From positions 2,728,001 to 2,792,000 of the forward strand of contig NZ_CP019646.1 of NCBI RefSeq assembly GCF_001999965.1: a stretch of DNA of 64,000 nucleotides. Direction: 5' to 3'. The notes beneath the pieces are model-generated. The model saw only the letters and a program-made list of their open reading frames with translations, was not told the DNA's origin and did no database searches. Positions 17,988 to 26,172 of the stretch are shown one piece after another. The number at the start of each line of letters is the position of its first letter. Position 1 is the first letter of the stretch. The translations under genes were made by a program, and so were the position numbers. Source of the DNA: Limihaloglobus sulfuriphilus. Lineage in GTDB: Bacteria; Planctomycetota; Phycisphaerae; Sedimentisphaerales; Sedimentisphaeraceae.

Positions 17988-18944
17988 TTAAACCGGATCT
18001 GCCTCGCCTTTGGCCAAAGCCTCCTCAGAGATGCCCGACTCAGCCAGCCATTCACAGTACCTTTTATGCAGATTGTGCGCTGCGGGATAGATAGAATTGG
18101 GGCTTAAAAAATGTGAAAACTCAAATGTTATCAGTTTGTCAACCTTCGCCCGTTGAGCGGCCTGAATCTTATGCAGCATCGCCGGCCAGGGCAGAGGCAT
18201 GAACTTGATCGGCATATCCCTGTCGAATGTCTCAACATTTACCCAGCTCGTTATGCCGTACTTCTTTGCCAGCTTGCTGTTAACCGCCAGATAGTCATGC
18301 AGCTCGTGAAAATCCACATGGCCGTCCTGGAATGCGACAATATCAACGCAATCAGTGATCTCGGCAAAAATCCTGTCCCACTGTTTTTCATGCTCTGATA
18401 GATTTGTCGGGTCTTCGGAGAACTGCTTTTTGCCGTGTATGAACGGCGATATGAGTATCGGCATATCCTTGAGCTCTTTGAGGTGGCGGCCGAGTTCACG
18501 GTAAACCTTCATGATCTTGTCGTTGTAGGTATCGATCTCATGACACATATACCAGCCCTTAAAAGCCTTGCGGTGTCCGTACTTGTTGACGGCCTCTTCA
18601 GTGAAAGCCTTGTTGATATCCACCTCTTTGCGGTAATTGCCGCTCATCCAGTATTCGCCGCTGTCATACGTGCCGAAGAACAGATCCATCCCATTTTCCT
18701 CGGCAAGGCTCAGAAACAAATCAAGCAAATCTACCGGCACGGGCAATATTGAGCCGACAGATTTTTTTATCGCTTCTGAATCGAATGTCGCGGCACGCCT
18801 GTAGGCGCTTCTGATTATGATAACAGTATCTATGCCTGTCTCTTTCATAGCGCGAAAATCCCGCGCCCAATCCTGCGGGCCCCAGTTGGCCGAGGGTATG
18901 TCGTGAGATATCTCGTCTAAAAAAGTTCCGGTAATTTTTGCCAT
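17988..18944 (-). CDS. DUF4434-type (beta/alpha) barrel protein
   Basis: 318 residues, no signal peptide. The start GTFLDEISHDIPSANWGPQDW followed by DFRAMKETGIDTVIII is characteristic of DUF4434 proteins, predicted TIM-barrel glycoside hydrolase relatives. Acidic candidates lie in CHEIDTYND and in FQDGHVDFHEL. Catalysis has not been demonstrated as far as I know, and the function is open. It is the second gene of the seven-gene unit, 22 bp after the glycosidase-like gene and 5 bp before the acyltransferase. Confidence 0.75.
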   Translation of the reverse strand: MAKITGTFLDEISHDIPSANWGPQDWARDFRAMKETGIDTVIIIRSAYRRAATFDSEAIKKSVGSILPVPVDLLDLFLSLAEENGMDLFFGTYDSGEYWMSGNYRKEVDINKAFTEEAVNKYGHRKAFKGWYMCHEIDTYNDKIMKVYRELGRHLKELKDMPILISPFIHGKKQFSEDPTNLSEHEKQWDRIFAEITDCVDIVAFQDGHVDFHELHDYLAVNSKLAKKYGITSWVNVETFDRDMPIKFMPLPWPAMLHKIQAAQRAKVDKLITFEFSHFLSPNSIYPAAHNLHKRYCEWLAESGISEEALAKGEADPV

Positions 18945-18966
18945 TATTATAGACCCTTGCCCAATA

Positions 18967-20787
18967 TCAATTGCCTTGAGAAAGTGTTACAAATACAGCA
19001 TAGCTTCTGGGCTCAAGCTCTGCCGCCATAAACTTTGAATCTGCCAGATTCCTGCCGGTTACTATTTCTACGGTATCCGGTTTGCTGATGGCCTCTTTCC
19101 AGCCGATTCTTATATTTTTTTGCCTGGCAGAATGATTGAAAACCGCAACCATGCGTTTCTGTCCGAGTTTATAAGCGAAAACGGCATCTTTGTCAAGGCC
19201 AAAGGGTAATATAAGCTCGTCACTGCAATCCTCGCCATCAAGAATATAGTCCTCTATCTCCGCGGCAATTGCTGAAACCTCCGATACGGCGTAATAGCCG
19301 GCTCCGTCGAGGACTTGAAGATACCACACGGCAAAACCGCCGCTGCCGTACATAAGCGATTTCATCAGCCGGTAGCTGAACTGCTCGGGTGTGGGCATGT
19401 CTTTTTTGAAATCGAGGAAATTCTCTATAAACATCTCTGCCGGTATATGCGGAATGCTTCCAAGCGCCTCGGTCGTAGCCGCGTAGTCTTTGGTGCTTCC
19501 GTAATAGCCGCTGGAGCCGTAATAGATGCCGCCTTCTTTTGCGAGAAGGTCCCAGTCGGTAGCGTACATCGCTTTGCTGAAACCGGCGAGGTTCCCAACG
19601 TATTTGTGCCCGCTGTAATAGCCGTACTCAATAGTCGGGTCAATCTCGGCGATAGCCTCGCTCATAAGAGATGACATCTGAGCACTTTGCCAACAGCGGA
19701 AATCAATCCATTCTTCGAGATAATTATCTCTTATTATTTCAGGTGTAAGTTCTTTTGATGCTTCAATTTCGGCAAACTCTTTAAAAGCATCCATTGTGAT
19801 CGGCGTATGAACATCGCCGCAGATATAGGACCTGTCGCGTGCCGCGGCCTTTTCTTCGTTATCGTTTGTTACTGCGGCGTATCTGCCGACAACATTTTCT
19901 TTGAAATATTCCTTGATTACATCTTTTACCTTTTCACGGTTATCAAGACACCACGTGTGGCAGATGTTGTTCTTAAGCAGAAAATCAGGTTTGGTTATCC
20001 GGTTTCCCTCTGCGTCGAGAGGGTACACCTCGGGGTATTTCTCAGCGAGAACGGGCATCATATTATGCCAGAACATTATCCATCCCGGCCGCACGCCCTG
20101 ATCTTTGAGCAGCTGAGCAAGTGTGTCGTCCTGCTCAAAATGCCGCATGTTCGTCAAAATATTTATACCGCTGCCAAGAACCGCCCTTTTTATAGCGTCT
20201 TTGAATTCCGGATTCGCATAGCCGCAATAATCAAACGCCTCTGAACGCAGCCGCCGCGGGCTTTTACCCTTGAGCTCGGGCAAAACAATAAACTCCGCGT
20301 CTGCAAGCTCCCAGGTTTTGCCGCTTTCTTCAAGCTGTAAACTGATTTTGACGGGATATTTCCCGGGTTTGGCGTTTCCCGGGTTTATCAGGACCGCCGC
20401 CCGGCAGCTTTTCTCGATATCTGCTGAATATTTTAGATTGTCCTCTACCATCTTTGCCGGCACCGAGGGCATTTTTACCTTAGCCGTTACCTGCTGCTCG
20501 CTTAGGGTATTTATGCAGATTTCAAAGGGCACCATCAGCGGCCTTGGCTGCATCGCAAACGCCTGCGACTCACCATAACCGGATGAGACCTTGAAACCGG
20601 AAGGCATGGTTATTGACAAAACCAGAGACCCGTCTCCGCCAAGCGCCTCTGTAGGCATCTGCGGCCATACCGGCATATCGCAATTCTGTACCAGATATGC
20701 CGTTTCTCCGCGGGGCCAGAGTGAAAGATCATAACCAAAAGTTAGACTGCAGCAAAGTAATAGAAGTACTATCGAAGATAATTTCAT
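18967..20787 (-). CDS. Secreted glycoside-hydrolase-like protein, first gene of the seven-gene glycan unit
   Basis: 606 residues. Signal peptide about 1-18 (MKLSSIVLLLLCCSLTFG). An N-terminal beta-rich part (about 20-175) precedes a region that reads like a TIM barrel (about 180-520): ILTNMRHFEQDD, GWIMFWHNMMP, VTNDNEEKAA (a possible acid/base Glu) and IPAEMFIENF (a possible nucleophile). A small beta domain ends the protein. This layout recalls GH42-like or unclassified clan-A glycosidases, but I cannot assign a family. It leads an operon whose seven genes are separated by 22 bp or less. Confidence 0.7.
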   Translation of the reverse strand: MKLSSIVLLLLCCSLTFGYDLSLWPRGETAYLVQNCDMPVWPQMPTEALGGDGSLVLSITMPSGFKVSSGYGESQAFAMQPRPLMVPFEICINTLSEQQVTAKVKMPSVPAKMVEDNLKYSADIEKSCRAAVLINPGNAKPGKYPVKISLQLEESGKTWELADAEFIVLPELKGKSPRRLRSEAFDYCGYANPEFKDAIKRAVLGSGINILTNMRHFEQDDTLAQLLKDQGVRPGWIMFWHNMMPVLAEKYPEVYPLDAEGNRITKPDFLLKNNICHTWCLDNREKVKDVIKEYFKENVVGRYAAVTNDNEEKAAARDRSYICGDVHTPITMDAFKEFAEIEASKELTPEIIRDNYLEEWIDFRCWQSAQMSSLMSEAIAEIDPTIEYGYYSGHKYVGNLAGFSKAMYATDWDLLAKEGGIYYGSSGYYGSTKDYAATTEALGSIPHIPAEMFIENFLDFKKDMPTPEQFSYRLMKSLMYGSGGFAVWYLQVLDGAGYYAVSEVSAIAAEIEDYILDGEDCSDELILPFGLDKDAVFAYKLGQKRMVAVFNHSARQKNIRIGWKEAISKPDTVEIVTGRNLADSKFMAAELEPRSYAVFVTLSQGN

Positions 20788-20838
20788 GGATTCCCTTATC
20801 TAAAATTCAACAGCTGAATATATATACATCAATACAGA

Positions 20839-21618
20839 TTAGAACAGGGACATGCCCGGCTCTTCCTTGTAGTAGCTTCCGGCAGGCTCCCAGATGTATT
20901 TATTGGCGTAGTCTTCCTCTGTGTTCAGTGACTGGCATTTCTCAACATGCCCGTCAACAAACGAGAAGTTGCTCCCGCTGCCGTGTACAGTCGGAACAGC
21001 CTGCATAAAGCGCCAGGCTCTCCAGTCATTGGGCGATTCTGCCGGATCAAAAGCCGAACTGAAATAATTACCCATGTATTGACTCGGCTTGGTGGCATCG
21101 GCATACCAGTAATCGAACATATGCGGCACCTGTGCGGCCTGTTCAACCTTTGCTATCTTTGTATATCTCTGGAAACCCAGATGATAATTATAGTGATAGC
21201 CTGTTCCGATACCAAAACCATCGCCGCTTCCGTCTTTGGTTGCCTCAACGCTCATTGCCGTCTTCGCGTTTGCAGGGCAGTAATACCCTTCAAATACGCC
21301 GCTTTCATCTGCCTCTGCCGCCCAGCGGCTTCCAGAGGGCAGGTAGTTAGTTATGCCGCCGTCTTCGGGGCCTTTCCACCAGGCTTTCCAGGTTCTCCAG
21401 GAGTTACCCATTGGAAAGTACCCGTTGTTGTCTTCAGCATAAAAGGTCCATACCGTGCCCAGGGTTTTCAAATTCGTGCCGCAAACAACGGCCTTAGCCT
21501 GCTGTCGTGCGCGGCTGAGAGTAGGCATCAAAATCGCCATAAGTAAAGCGATAATTGATATTACAACAAGAAGCTCAATCAGGGTGAACGCCTTAGAATA
21601 CCTGTTTTTTGTAGTCAT
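20839..21618 (-). CDS. Type II secretion/type IV pilin-like protein (third pseudopilin)
   Basis: 259 residues. Prepilin signal [20 protein letters not shown] (cleavage before F at about residue 11) followed by PTLSRARQQAKAVVCGTNLK, then a globular domain ending in VHGSGSNFSFVDGHVEKC. That end matches the H-X9-DG spacing better than the copies at 4186 and 5069. It is more distant from them than they are from each other. It sits 51 bases before the glycosidase operon and 62 bases after the PEP-CTERM gene, across a very strong hairpin. Confidence 0.87.
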   Translation of the reverse strand: MTTKNRYSKAFTLIELLVVISIIALLMAILMPTLSRARQQAKAVVCGTNLKTLGTVWTFYAEDNNGYFPMGNSWRTWKAWWKGPEDGGITNYLPSGSRWAAEADESGVFEGYYCPANAKTAMSVEATKDGSGDGFGIGTGYHYNYHLGFQRYTKIAKVEQAAQVPHMFDYWYADATKPSQYMGNYFSSAFDPAESPNDWRAWRFMQAVPTVHGSGSNFSFVDGHVEKCQSLNTEEDYANKYIWEPAGSYYKEEPGMSLF

Positions 21619-21638
21619 TTTTAATCCTCAATTTTGTT

Positions 21639-21661
21639 GGGGGCCCTTTTAGCGGGCCCCC
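21639..21661 (-). terminator. Strong GC hairpin between PEP-CTERM and pseudopilin genes
   Basis: A perfect 8-bp stem GGGGGCCC / GGGCCCCC with a 7-base loop, 19 bases past the stop at 21681 on the minus strand. There is no U-tract, so it is either a terminator that acts without one or an RNA-stability hairpin that lets upstream and downstream genes be expressed at different levels. Confidence 0.5.
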
Positions 21662-21680
21662 GTTTCAAATCGTTAAAAAC

Positions 21681-22394
21681 TTATTTTCTTCTCTTGAGAC
21701 AGGCAAGTCCGCCAAGCCCCAGGAGTAACATTGTTGCCGGTTCCGGAACTTCCGAAACAGCAAAGTTGTCAAAATAACCGTTTGGATAATTCCAACGATA
21801 TTTTCCGCCGAAGCCGGCGTTTGTTCCTGTAAGTACAGTTGTTGTTGTATTCAGTGTTATGTCCACGCCAAGATGGCTGAAATTCGCCGTTACATCGGCA
21901 CCGTCAACTATAAGCTGAATATGGAACGGCTGTGCCGCGTCGTAGTCAGCGAAGTAATAGTCGCCGTATGCTGCGCCGTCACTGTCAATGATACGGGCGT
22001 ATGCATCTAAGTTAGCGGTATCCAATACGACACCTGCCGCGACATACTGTGAATCTGACGCTCTTGCGGCGGCATAGTATTCCATCGGATAACCGGAAAC
22101 CATTTTGGTATCTACATCTACAATCATATCACTCTGACCTGCATCTGTAAAAGCGAGCCTCATGGTTGTATCACCGTAGGTCCCGTTCGAGTGCTGAGCC
22201 CAGCCGGGAGCCCAACTGACAAACTTGGTCATTGGTGCTCCGGCACCCTGCCATACTCCGCCGCTCTGGACATCCAGTTTCACACCGGAATTGTAGTCAT
22301 ACTGGTCAAAATTGTCCTGAAACAATGTTGCCGCGTTTAAACATACACTAACACTTAAAACAACAAACAAACTTAACTTCATCATTTCTCTCAT
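21681..22394 (-). CDS. PEP-CTERM sorting-domain protein
   Basis: 237 residues. ATG at 22394 with GGAG about 8 bases upstream; a second ATG three codons in is possible. Signal peptide about 1-22. The body has a LamG/laminin-like beta pattern (ATLFQDNFDQYDYN...), also seen in the neighbouring gene at 22462 (VLFEDNFDSYEF). The C-terminus VPEPATMLLLGLGGLA followed by CLKRRK is a PEP-CTERM signal for exosortase processing. A small family of related exported proteins occupies 21681-24666; the other two end in dockerin-like modules. Confidence 0.87.
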   Translation of the reverse strand: MREMMKLSLFVVLSVSVCLNAATLFQDNFDQYDYNSGVKLDVQSGGVWQGAGAPMTKFVSWAPGWAQHSNGTYGDTTMRLAFTDAGQSDMIVDVDTKMVSGYPMEYYAAARASDSQYVAAGVVLDTANLDAYARIIDSDGAAYGDYYFADYDAAQPFHIQLIVDGADVTANFSHLGVDITLNTTTTVLTGTNAGFGGKYRWNYPNGYFDNFAVSEVPEPATMLLLGLGGLACLKRRK

Positions 22395-22461
22395 TTTTTT
22401 TCTCCTTCAAACAAGAGTTACACTAACATTTACTCTGCACAACTGCGTGCAGATTTACTTC

Positions 22462-23361
22462 TTATCTCCAGTACTGATCGCACTCGGGCATCGCCGGATC
22501 AGAACATTTCGTCCAGTCCGCCGCGAGCGCCGCGAAATCAGCAAGATCCACAACATCATTATTATCTATATCTCCAGGCAGCGGAGGCACATAGGCTGTA
22601 CCTTCTACCGCGAAGTTATCAAAATACGCCTTGCCGTAGCCGCCCCACTGTCTCTGGCAGCCAAAACCGGCAGAGCCCATGCCGACAACATCTGTAACAA
22701 GGCTGACCGTCAGGCTGTAACCGGCATGGCTGACTTTCAGCTCGGCGTATGTGCCTGAGAGTGTCAGCTCTATATTTACGGGCAGCTCGGGATTATGTTC
22801 GGCAACCCAGGTATCACCGTTGGTGCCGCCATTGCTGTCACGGATACGGGCATAAACATCTCGTTTACCGTCTTCCTGAATAGAACCCAGGGCGATCCCG
22901 CCCAGAACATACTGGCCGTCACCAATCCTGCCAGCGACATAAATGTGAGGGATATAGTTTTCGTAATCTGGATAGCCATCTCCATCACTGTCTTCAGTAT
23001 GCCTGTCAGTGAGTTTATGGTAGTCGATAGATATGGTATAATCCGTCCCCCACTGACCGTCTATAACAGCCTCATAAAGCCCGAGAGCCGAGTAAAGTGC
23101 GTTGTTATCAGAGTAATAGACCATTCCGGGTTTGCCCGGGCCGACCTTCATCTCTACACTTGCAGCGGAAGGATCGCCGGCATACGGTGATATCCACTTA
23201 TCCGGCGCCGCGTCTGCCAGGTTGGCAAAGCCCCAGCTCAGCAATTCCTCGGGAAGAAACTCATAACTGTCAAAATTATCCTCGAAAAGGACTTCTGCGT
23301 TAACCGCGCCGATGACGGCGAAAGCTAAGCAGGCAGTGATTAAAATATTTTTTATCTTCAT
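22462..23361 (-). CDS. Secreted protein with laminin-like body and C-terminal dockerin-like module
   Basis: 299 residues. Signal peptide about 1-22. A beta-rich domain starts at FEDNFDSYEF and ends at KAYFDNFAVEG, matching the layout of the PEP-CTERM gene downstream (NFDQY...YFDNFAV). The terminal PGDIDNNDVVDLADFAALAADW is a dockerin-like calcium-binding loop and helix. Thus the same body type is carried to the surface by a PEP-CTERM tail in one gene and a dockerin-like tail in the next. Glycan binding is likely by analogy, not shown. Confidence 0.83.
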   Translation of the reverse strand: MKIKNILITACLAFAVIGAVNAEVLFEDNFDSYEFLPEELLSWGFANLADAAPDKWISPYAGDPSAASVEMKVGPGKPGMVYYSDNNALYSALGLYEAVIDGQWGTDYTISIDYHKLTDRHTEDSDGDGYPDYENYIPHIYVAGRIGDGQYVLGGIALGSIQEDGKRDVYARIRDSNGGTNGDTWVAEHNPELPVNIELTLSGTYAELKVSHAGYSLTVSLVTDVVGMGSAGFGCQRQWGGYGKAYFDNFAVEGTAYVPPLPGDIDNNDVVDLADFAALAADWTKCSDPAMPECDQYWR

Positions 23362-23403
23362 AGTACTATACTTTCAGTTAATAATTTCCATTTCAAAGAT
23401 TTA

Positions 23404-24666
23404 TTACCGTGTTTTCAGCCAGTTTTCTGCCATCATAGCAAAATCATCTATACCAACTGAGCAATCCTGGTTTAAATCGGCCTCAAAGTAATAAGTTCCG
23501 TCGTCACCGCAGACCAAAGGTTCATCCGCTGCCACGGTGTAAACTTCAAAATCATCAAACAATGCGTCCATGTAACCCCAACGCCACTCTCCGCCGAAGC
23601 CAGGTTCGCCGGCTGTAAGCGTTGTCTGGTATCTCATAACAGCCTTGCCCCCGTTATGCTCGGCGACACCCGTAACGTCTGCGCCTTCTACCTTGAGTGT
23701 CATGTAAACGGGCTGGTCAATATCAATAGCCGCCAGGTACCGACTTTCATAATTTTCCGGTGCGGCAGGGTCAAACACGCCGTCACCCTCAGTATCGTGC
23801 ATTATAGCATAGTAATTTTCGCTGTATGGCCCCCAGCCGACCTCAAAGAGAATATGGTCATTGATACTGTTGTATCTTGCCAGGGCGTAATAATTACATT
23901 TAGTCAAAGAGTCTGCGTTTCGCTTAGCAGCATTGAATCTGACAATATAGTCTGTAAGTTCAACTCCGTCTTTGTGGTGCGAATCGACCTTATCGGGAAT
24001 ACATGGCTTTACTAAATACTGCCAGTCATCGGGGAAGCCTCCGTAATAATCATCACGCATCCAGACCTGACCGGCGAATCTGCCGACCGCGGCCCTTCTT
24101 GCCGCTGTATGTTCGGCGTTTACATAGCCTTCCCAGCCGGTTGACCAGGAATCTGTAGTGCCCAGAAATGCCTCCTCGGTATAGCTGTCAAAATCATCAC
24201 CCCAGACTTTCTGGATCGCTGTTGTACTCAGGTCAAAGTTGAACCGAAGCCCCGTTATATCAGAGCCTGCCCATTGCGCCTTGAAAGCAACTCCGCTCAA
24301 AGAGGCGCTTGGATATCCGGCATCATCAATAGTAACCGCAAGTGTGAATGCCAGCTCATCAGAATCGTAAGCTGAGCTGATGACACCTGCCCCGATACCT
24401 TGGCTGATCCCGGCACTGTCAGCGGCAAAGGCGGGTGAATAATCCATCCAGACCGTCCCGTCAAGCTGAACCTCTACCACACTGAAATTGCAGTCATAAA
24501 AATAATTCGCAAAACCCTTTCGAGCCGCCGCGGCCCCCTGCCATGAATCGTCAGCTCCATAACTTTCCAGGCTGCCGCTCCACTGTGTTTTGATTTCCGC
24601 CCCGGCAAATGATACTAACATCGCCATTGACAGAAACAAACATAATAAATGTGTTTTTCTTGCCAT
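23404..24666 (-). CDS. Secreted protein with C-terminal dockerin-like module
   Basis: 420 residues. Signal peptide about 1-24. An N-terminal part of unknown family (about 25-165) is followed by a laminin-like domain beginning DDFDSYTEEAFLG and ending ALFDDFEVY, the same fold pattern as the two genes downstream. It ends DLNQDCSVGIDDFAMMAENW plus LKTR, a dockerin-like module. It is the first of three co-directional related genes and may be transcribed from the region after the LacI regulator 2 gene. Role unknown, probably glycan-binding. Confidence 0.83.
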   Translation of the reverse strand: MARKTHLLCLFLSMAMLVSFAGAEIKTQWSGSLESYGADDSWQGAAAARKGFANYFYDCNFSVVEVQLDGTVWMDYSPAFAADSAGISQGIGAGVISSAYDSDELAFTLAVTIDDAGYPSASLSGVAFKAQWAGSDITGLRFNFDLSTTAIQKVWGDDFDSYTEEAFLGTTDSWSTGWEGYVNAEHTAARRAAVGRFAGQVWMRDDYYGGFPDDWQYLVKPCIPDKVDSHHKDGVELTDYIVRFNAAKRNADSLTKCNYYALARYNSINDHILFEVGWGPYSENYYAIMHDTEGDGVFDPAAPENYESRYLAAIDIDQPVYMTLKVEGADVTGVAEHNGGKAVMRYQTTLTAGEPGFGGEWRWGYMDALFDDFEVYTVAADEPLVCGDDGTYYFEADLNQDCSVGIDDFAMMAENWLKTR

Positions 24667-24739
24667 AAGACAAACTCCGTCTAAAAACTACTTTCAAAGG
24701 GGCATAACCCCCGTTTCAGCCGGCAGGAAAAAAGACCTT

Positions 24740-24836
24740 GAGTCTGTTTCGACTCTAAATATAATAGCTTTCTAATGTTGAGCAGCTACTCAGCTATTAT
24801 GTGAACCGGTGATTCCCTCGGGTTTCACTGGTTCAC
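24740..24836 (-). terminator. Three consecutive hairpins downstream of LacI regulator 2
   Basis: Nearest the LacI stop is GTGAACCGGTGATTCC (24801-24816) against GGTTTCACTGGTTCAC (24821-24836), a 16-bp stem with two mismatches and one G-U pair and a 4-base loop. Then comes ATAATAGCT/AGCTATTAT (24761-24769 with 24792-24800), and then GAGTC/GACTC (24740-24755), followed on the minus strand by a run of T after six bases. Probably the terminator of the LacI gene or a leader for the dockerin-protein genes. Confidence 0.5.
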
Positions 24837-24843
24837 TGACCTT

Positions 24844-25947
24844 TTATGCCGCACCAGTTTTACCTTTTATATTTTGTTTTTTCAAATTAGCACATGGGCC
24901 TGTCGAATCCCTGATAACCAGCTCATGGTTAGTCCATATCTGGTTTGCAAGGCGGTTGGCCTCCATCCATGTAATACTTCTATCTATATAGTCAACAAGA
25001 ACTTCTGCTGCTTTTTTACCACCCTGATAAAGGGGCAGCTCCATAGCCGTTATTGACGGGCGGAACCACCTGCACAAATCAGTGTCGCAGCTGCTTATCA
25101 CGCTTATATCGCCCGGACAGGAAAAACCTGAATCCAGAACTGCGGAAATAAACCCGACACACCACTGGTCATGGCCGACCACGGCAGTTGGCCTCTCGCT
25201 TGATTTTGCCCATTCGATGCCCTGCTGGTACGCTATATTCATTATCCCCGTGTCAGCGTTGAGGCTTTTATAAGATGAGAACTCGATATCGTACTCGGGA
25301 TGTTGTTCGCGGAAGGCCTGTATTGACTTTTGAAAGACAACACAGCCAAGCGATGTCTCGAGGCCGCCGACGGCGATTTTCCTGTGGCCCAGCTTTGCCA
25401 GGTACTCAAACGAGCTGATCCAGTCAACGGGAAGGTCTCTGGCGACCGAGAGAATGCCGTCAACTGTAAAGTCGGTGCTTTCACCGACAAGAATAAAGGG
25501 CAGGCCGCTGTCAACGAACATCTGAAGAACATCTTCTTCTATGCGTCCGCTGATAACAATACCGTCAACTATTTTCTTTCTTACTTTTGAGGGCATCACA
25601 AAGTCTTTGACGCTGGACATGTCATAACAGTTAACAACACAGCTGTAGCCTTTTTCCTTGGCCGCGGCCTGTACTCCGGAAAGAATCGACGCGAAATAGT
25701 TGTTCGCCAGCCCCAGATTTGTTCTGGAAGAAAGGAGGAAGCCTATAGAGTGAGTCTTTCCGGTAACCAAAGCCCTTGCTGCCGCGTTGGGCACATAGTT
25801 GAGCTCTTTAACGGTTTGGTGGATTCTGTCCCTGGTTGCCTGGCTGACTTTATATTTTGATTTGCGGGCACGCAAAACGTCAGACACTGTTGATTTGGAG
25901 ACACCCACTCTGTCTGCTATTACCTGTAATGTTACAGTATTGGACAC
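24844..25947 (-). CDS. LacI-family transcriptional regulator (regulator 2)
   Basis: 367 residues. The helix-turn-helix VTLQVIADRVGVSKSTVSDV and hinge YVPNAAARALV (residues about 5-60) are typical of LacI/GalR, followed by a sugar-sensor domain (about 62-340). The palindrome ACGTACCGGTACGT fills the spacer of its own promoter and recurs at 26080, and with one change at the GH26 gene promoter. The regulator is thus probably an autorepressor that also represses the mannanase gene. The effector sugar is unknown, but a mannan oligosaccharide would fit. Confidence 0.93.
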   Translation of the reverse strand: MSNTVTLQVIADRVGVSKSTVSDVLRARKSKYKVSQATRDRIHQTVKELNYVPNAAARALVTGKTHSIGFLLSSRTNLGLANNYFASILSGVQAAAKEKGYSCVVNCYDMSSVKDFVMPSKVRKKIVDGIVISGRIEEDVLQMFVDSGLPFILVGESTDFTVDGILSVARDLPVDWISSFEYLAKLGHRKIAVGGLETSLGCVVFQKSIQAFREQHPEYDIEFSSYKSLNADTGIMNIAYQQGIEWAKSSERPTAVVGHDQWCVGFISAVLDSGFSCPGDISVISSCDTDLCRWFRPSITAMELPLYQGGKKAAEVLVDYIDRSITWMEANRLANQIWTNHELVIRDSTGPCANLKKQNIKGKTGAA

Positions 25948-26016
25948 GATTTAACTTTCTCTGATTACTAATCTTTCTCTCACAAGAACGTTACTCTTAA
26001 TAACTGTTATGATTCG

Positions 26017-26045
26017 AGTTTAACGTACCGGTACGTTTGGGTCAA
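26017..26045 (-). promoter_or_regulatory. Promoter of LacI regulator 2 with operator in its spacer
   Basis: On the minus strand, TTGACC (26045-26040), a 17-base spacer and TAAACT (26022-26017). The operator palindrome 26023-26036 lies wholly inside the spacer, so binding would block RNA polymerase directly. Confidence 0.6.
26023..26036. promoter_or_regulatory. Operator ACGTACCGGTACGT at LacI-2 promoter
   Basis: A perfect 14-bp palindrome (16 bp with flanking A/T) centred on CG as in LacI-family operators. One of two identical copies 57 bp apart, and the model for the third copy at 27917. Confidence 0.75.
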
Positions 26046-26079
26046 CAAAAAAATCCGGAAAACTCAAATTTTTAGGCAT

Positions 26080-26093
26080 ACGTACCGGTACGT
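26080..26093. promoter_or_regulatory. Second operator ACGTACCGGTACGT upstream of LacI-2
   Basis: Identical 14-bp perfect palindrome, centre at 26086.5 against 26029.5 for the promoter copy. It is placed upstream of the -35 box and could cooperate with the promoter copy. Confidence 0.7.
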
Positions 26094-26172
26094 TAGCTGC
26101 AAACAGAGTCCTGACGATTTATAAATACTTTAAAATTAAATGGTAACAAAAACATGGCCAGATCCGGTTCTT

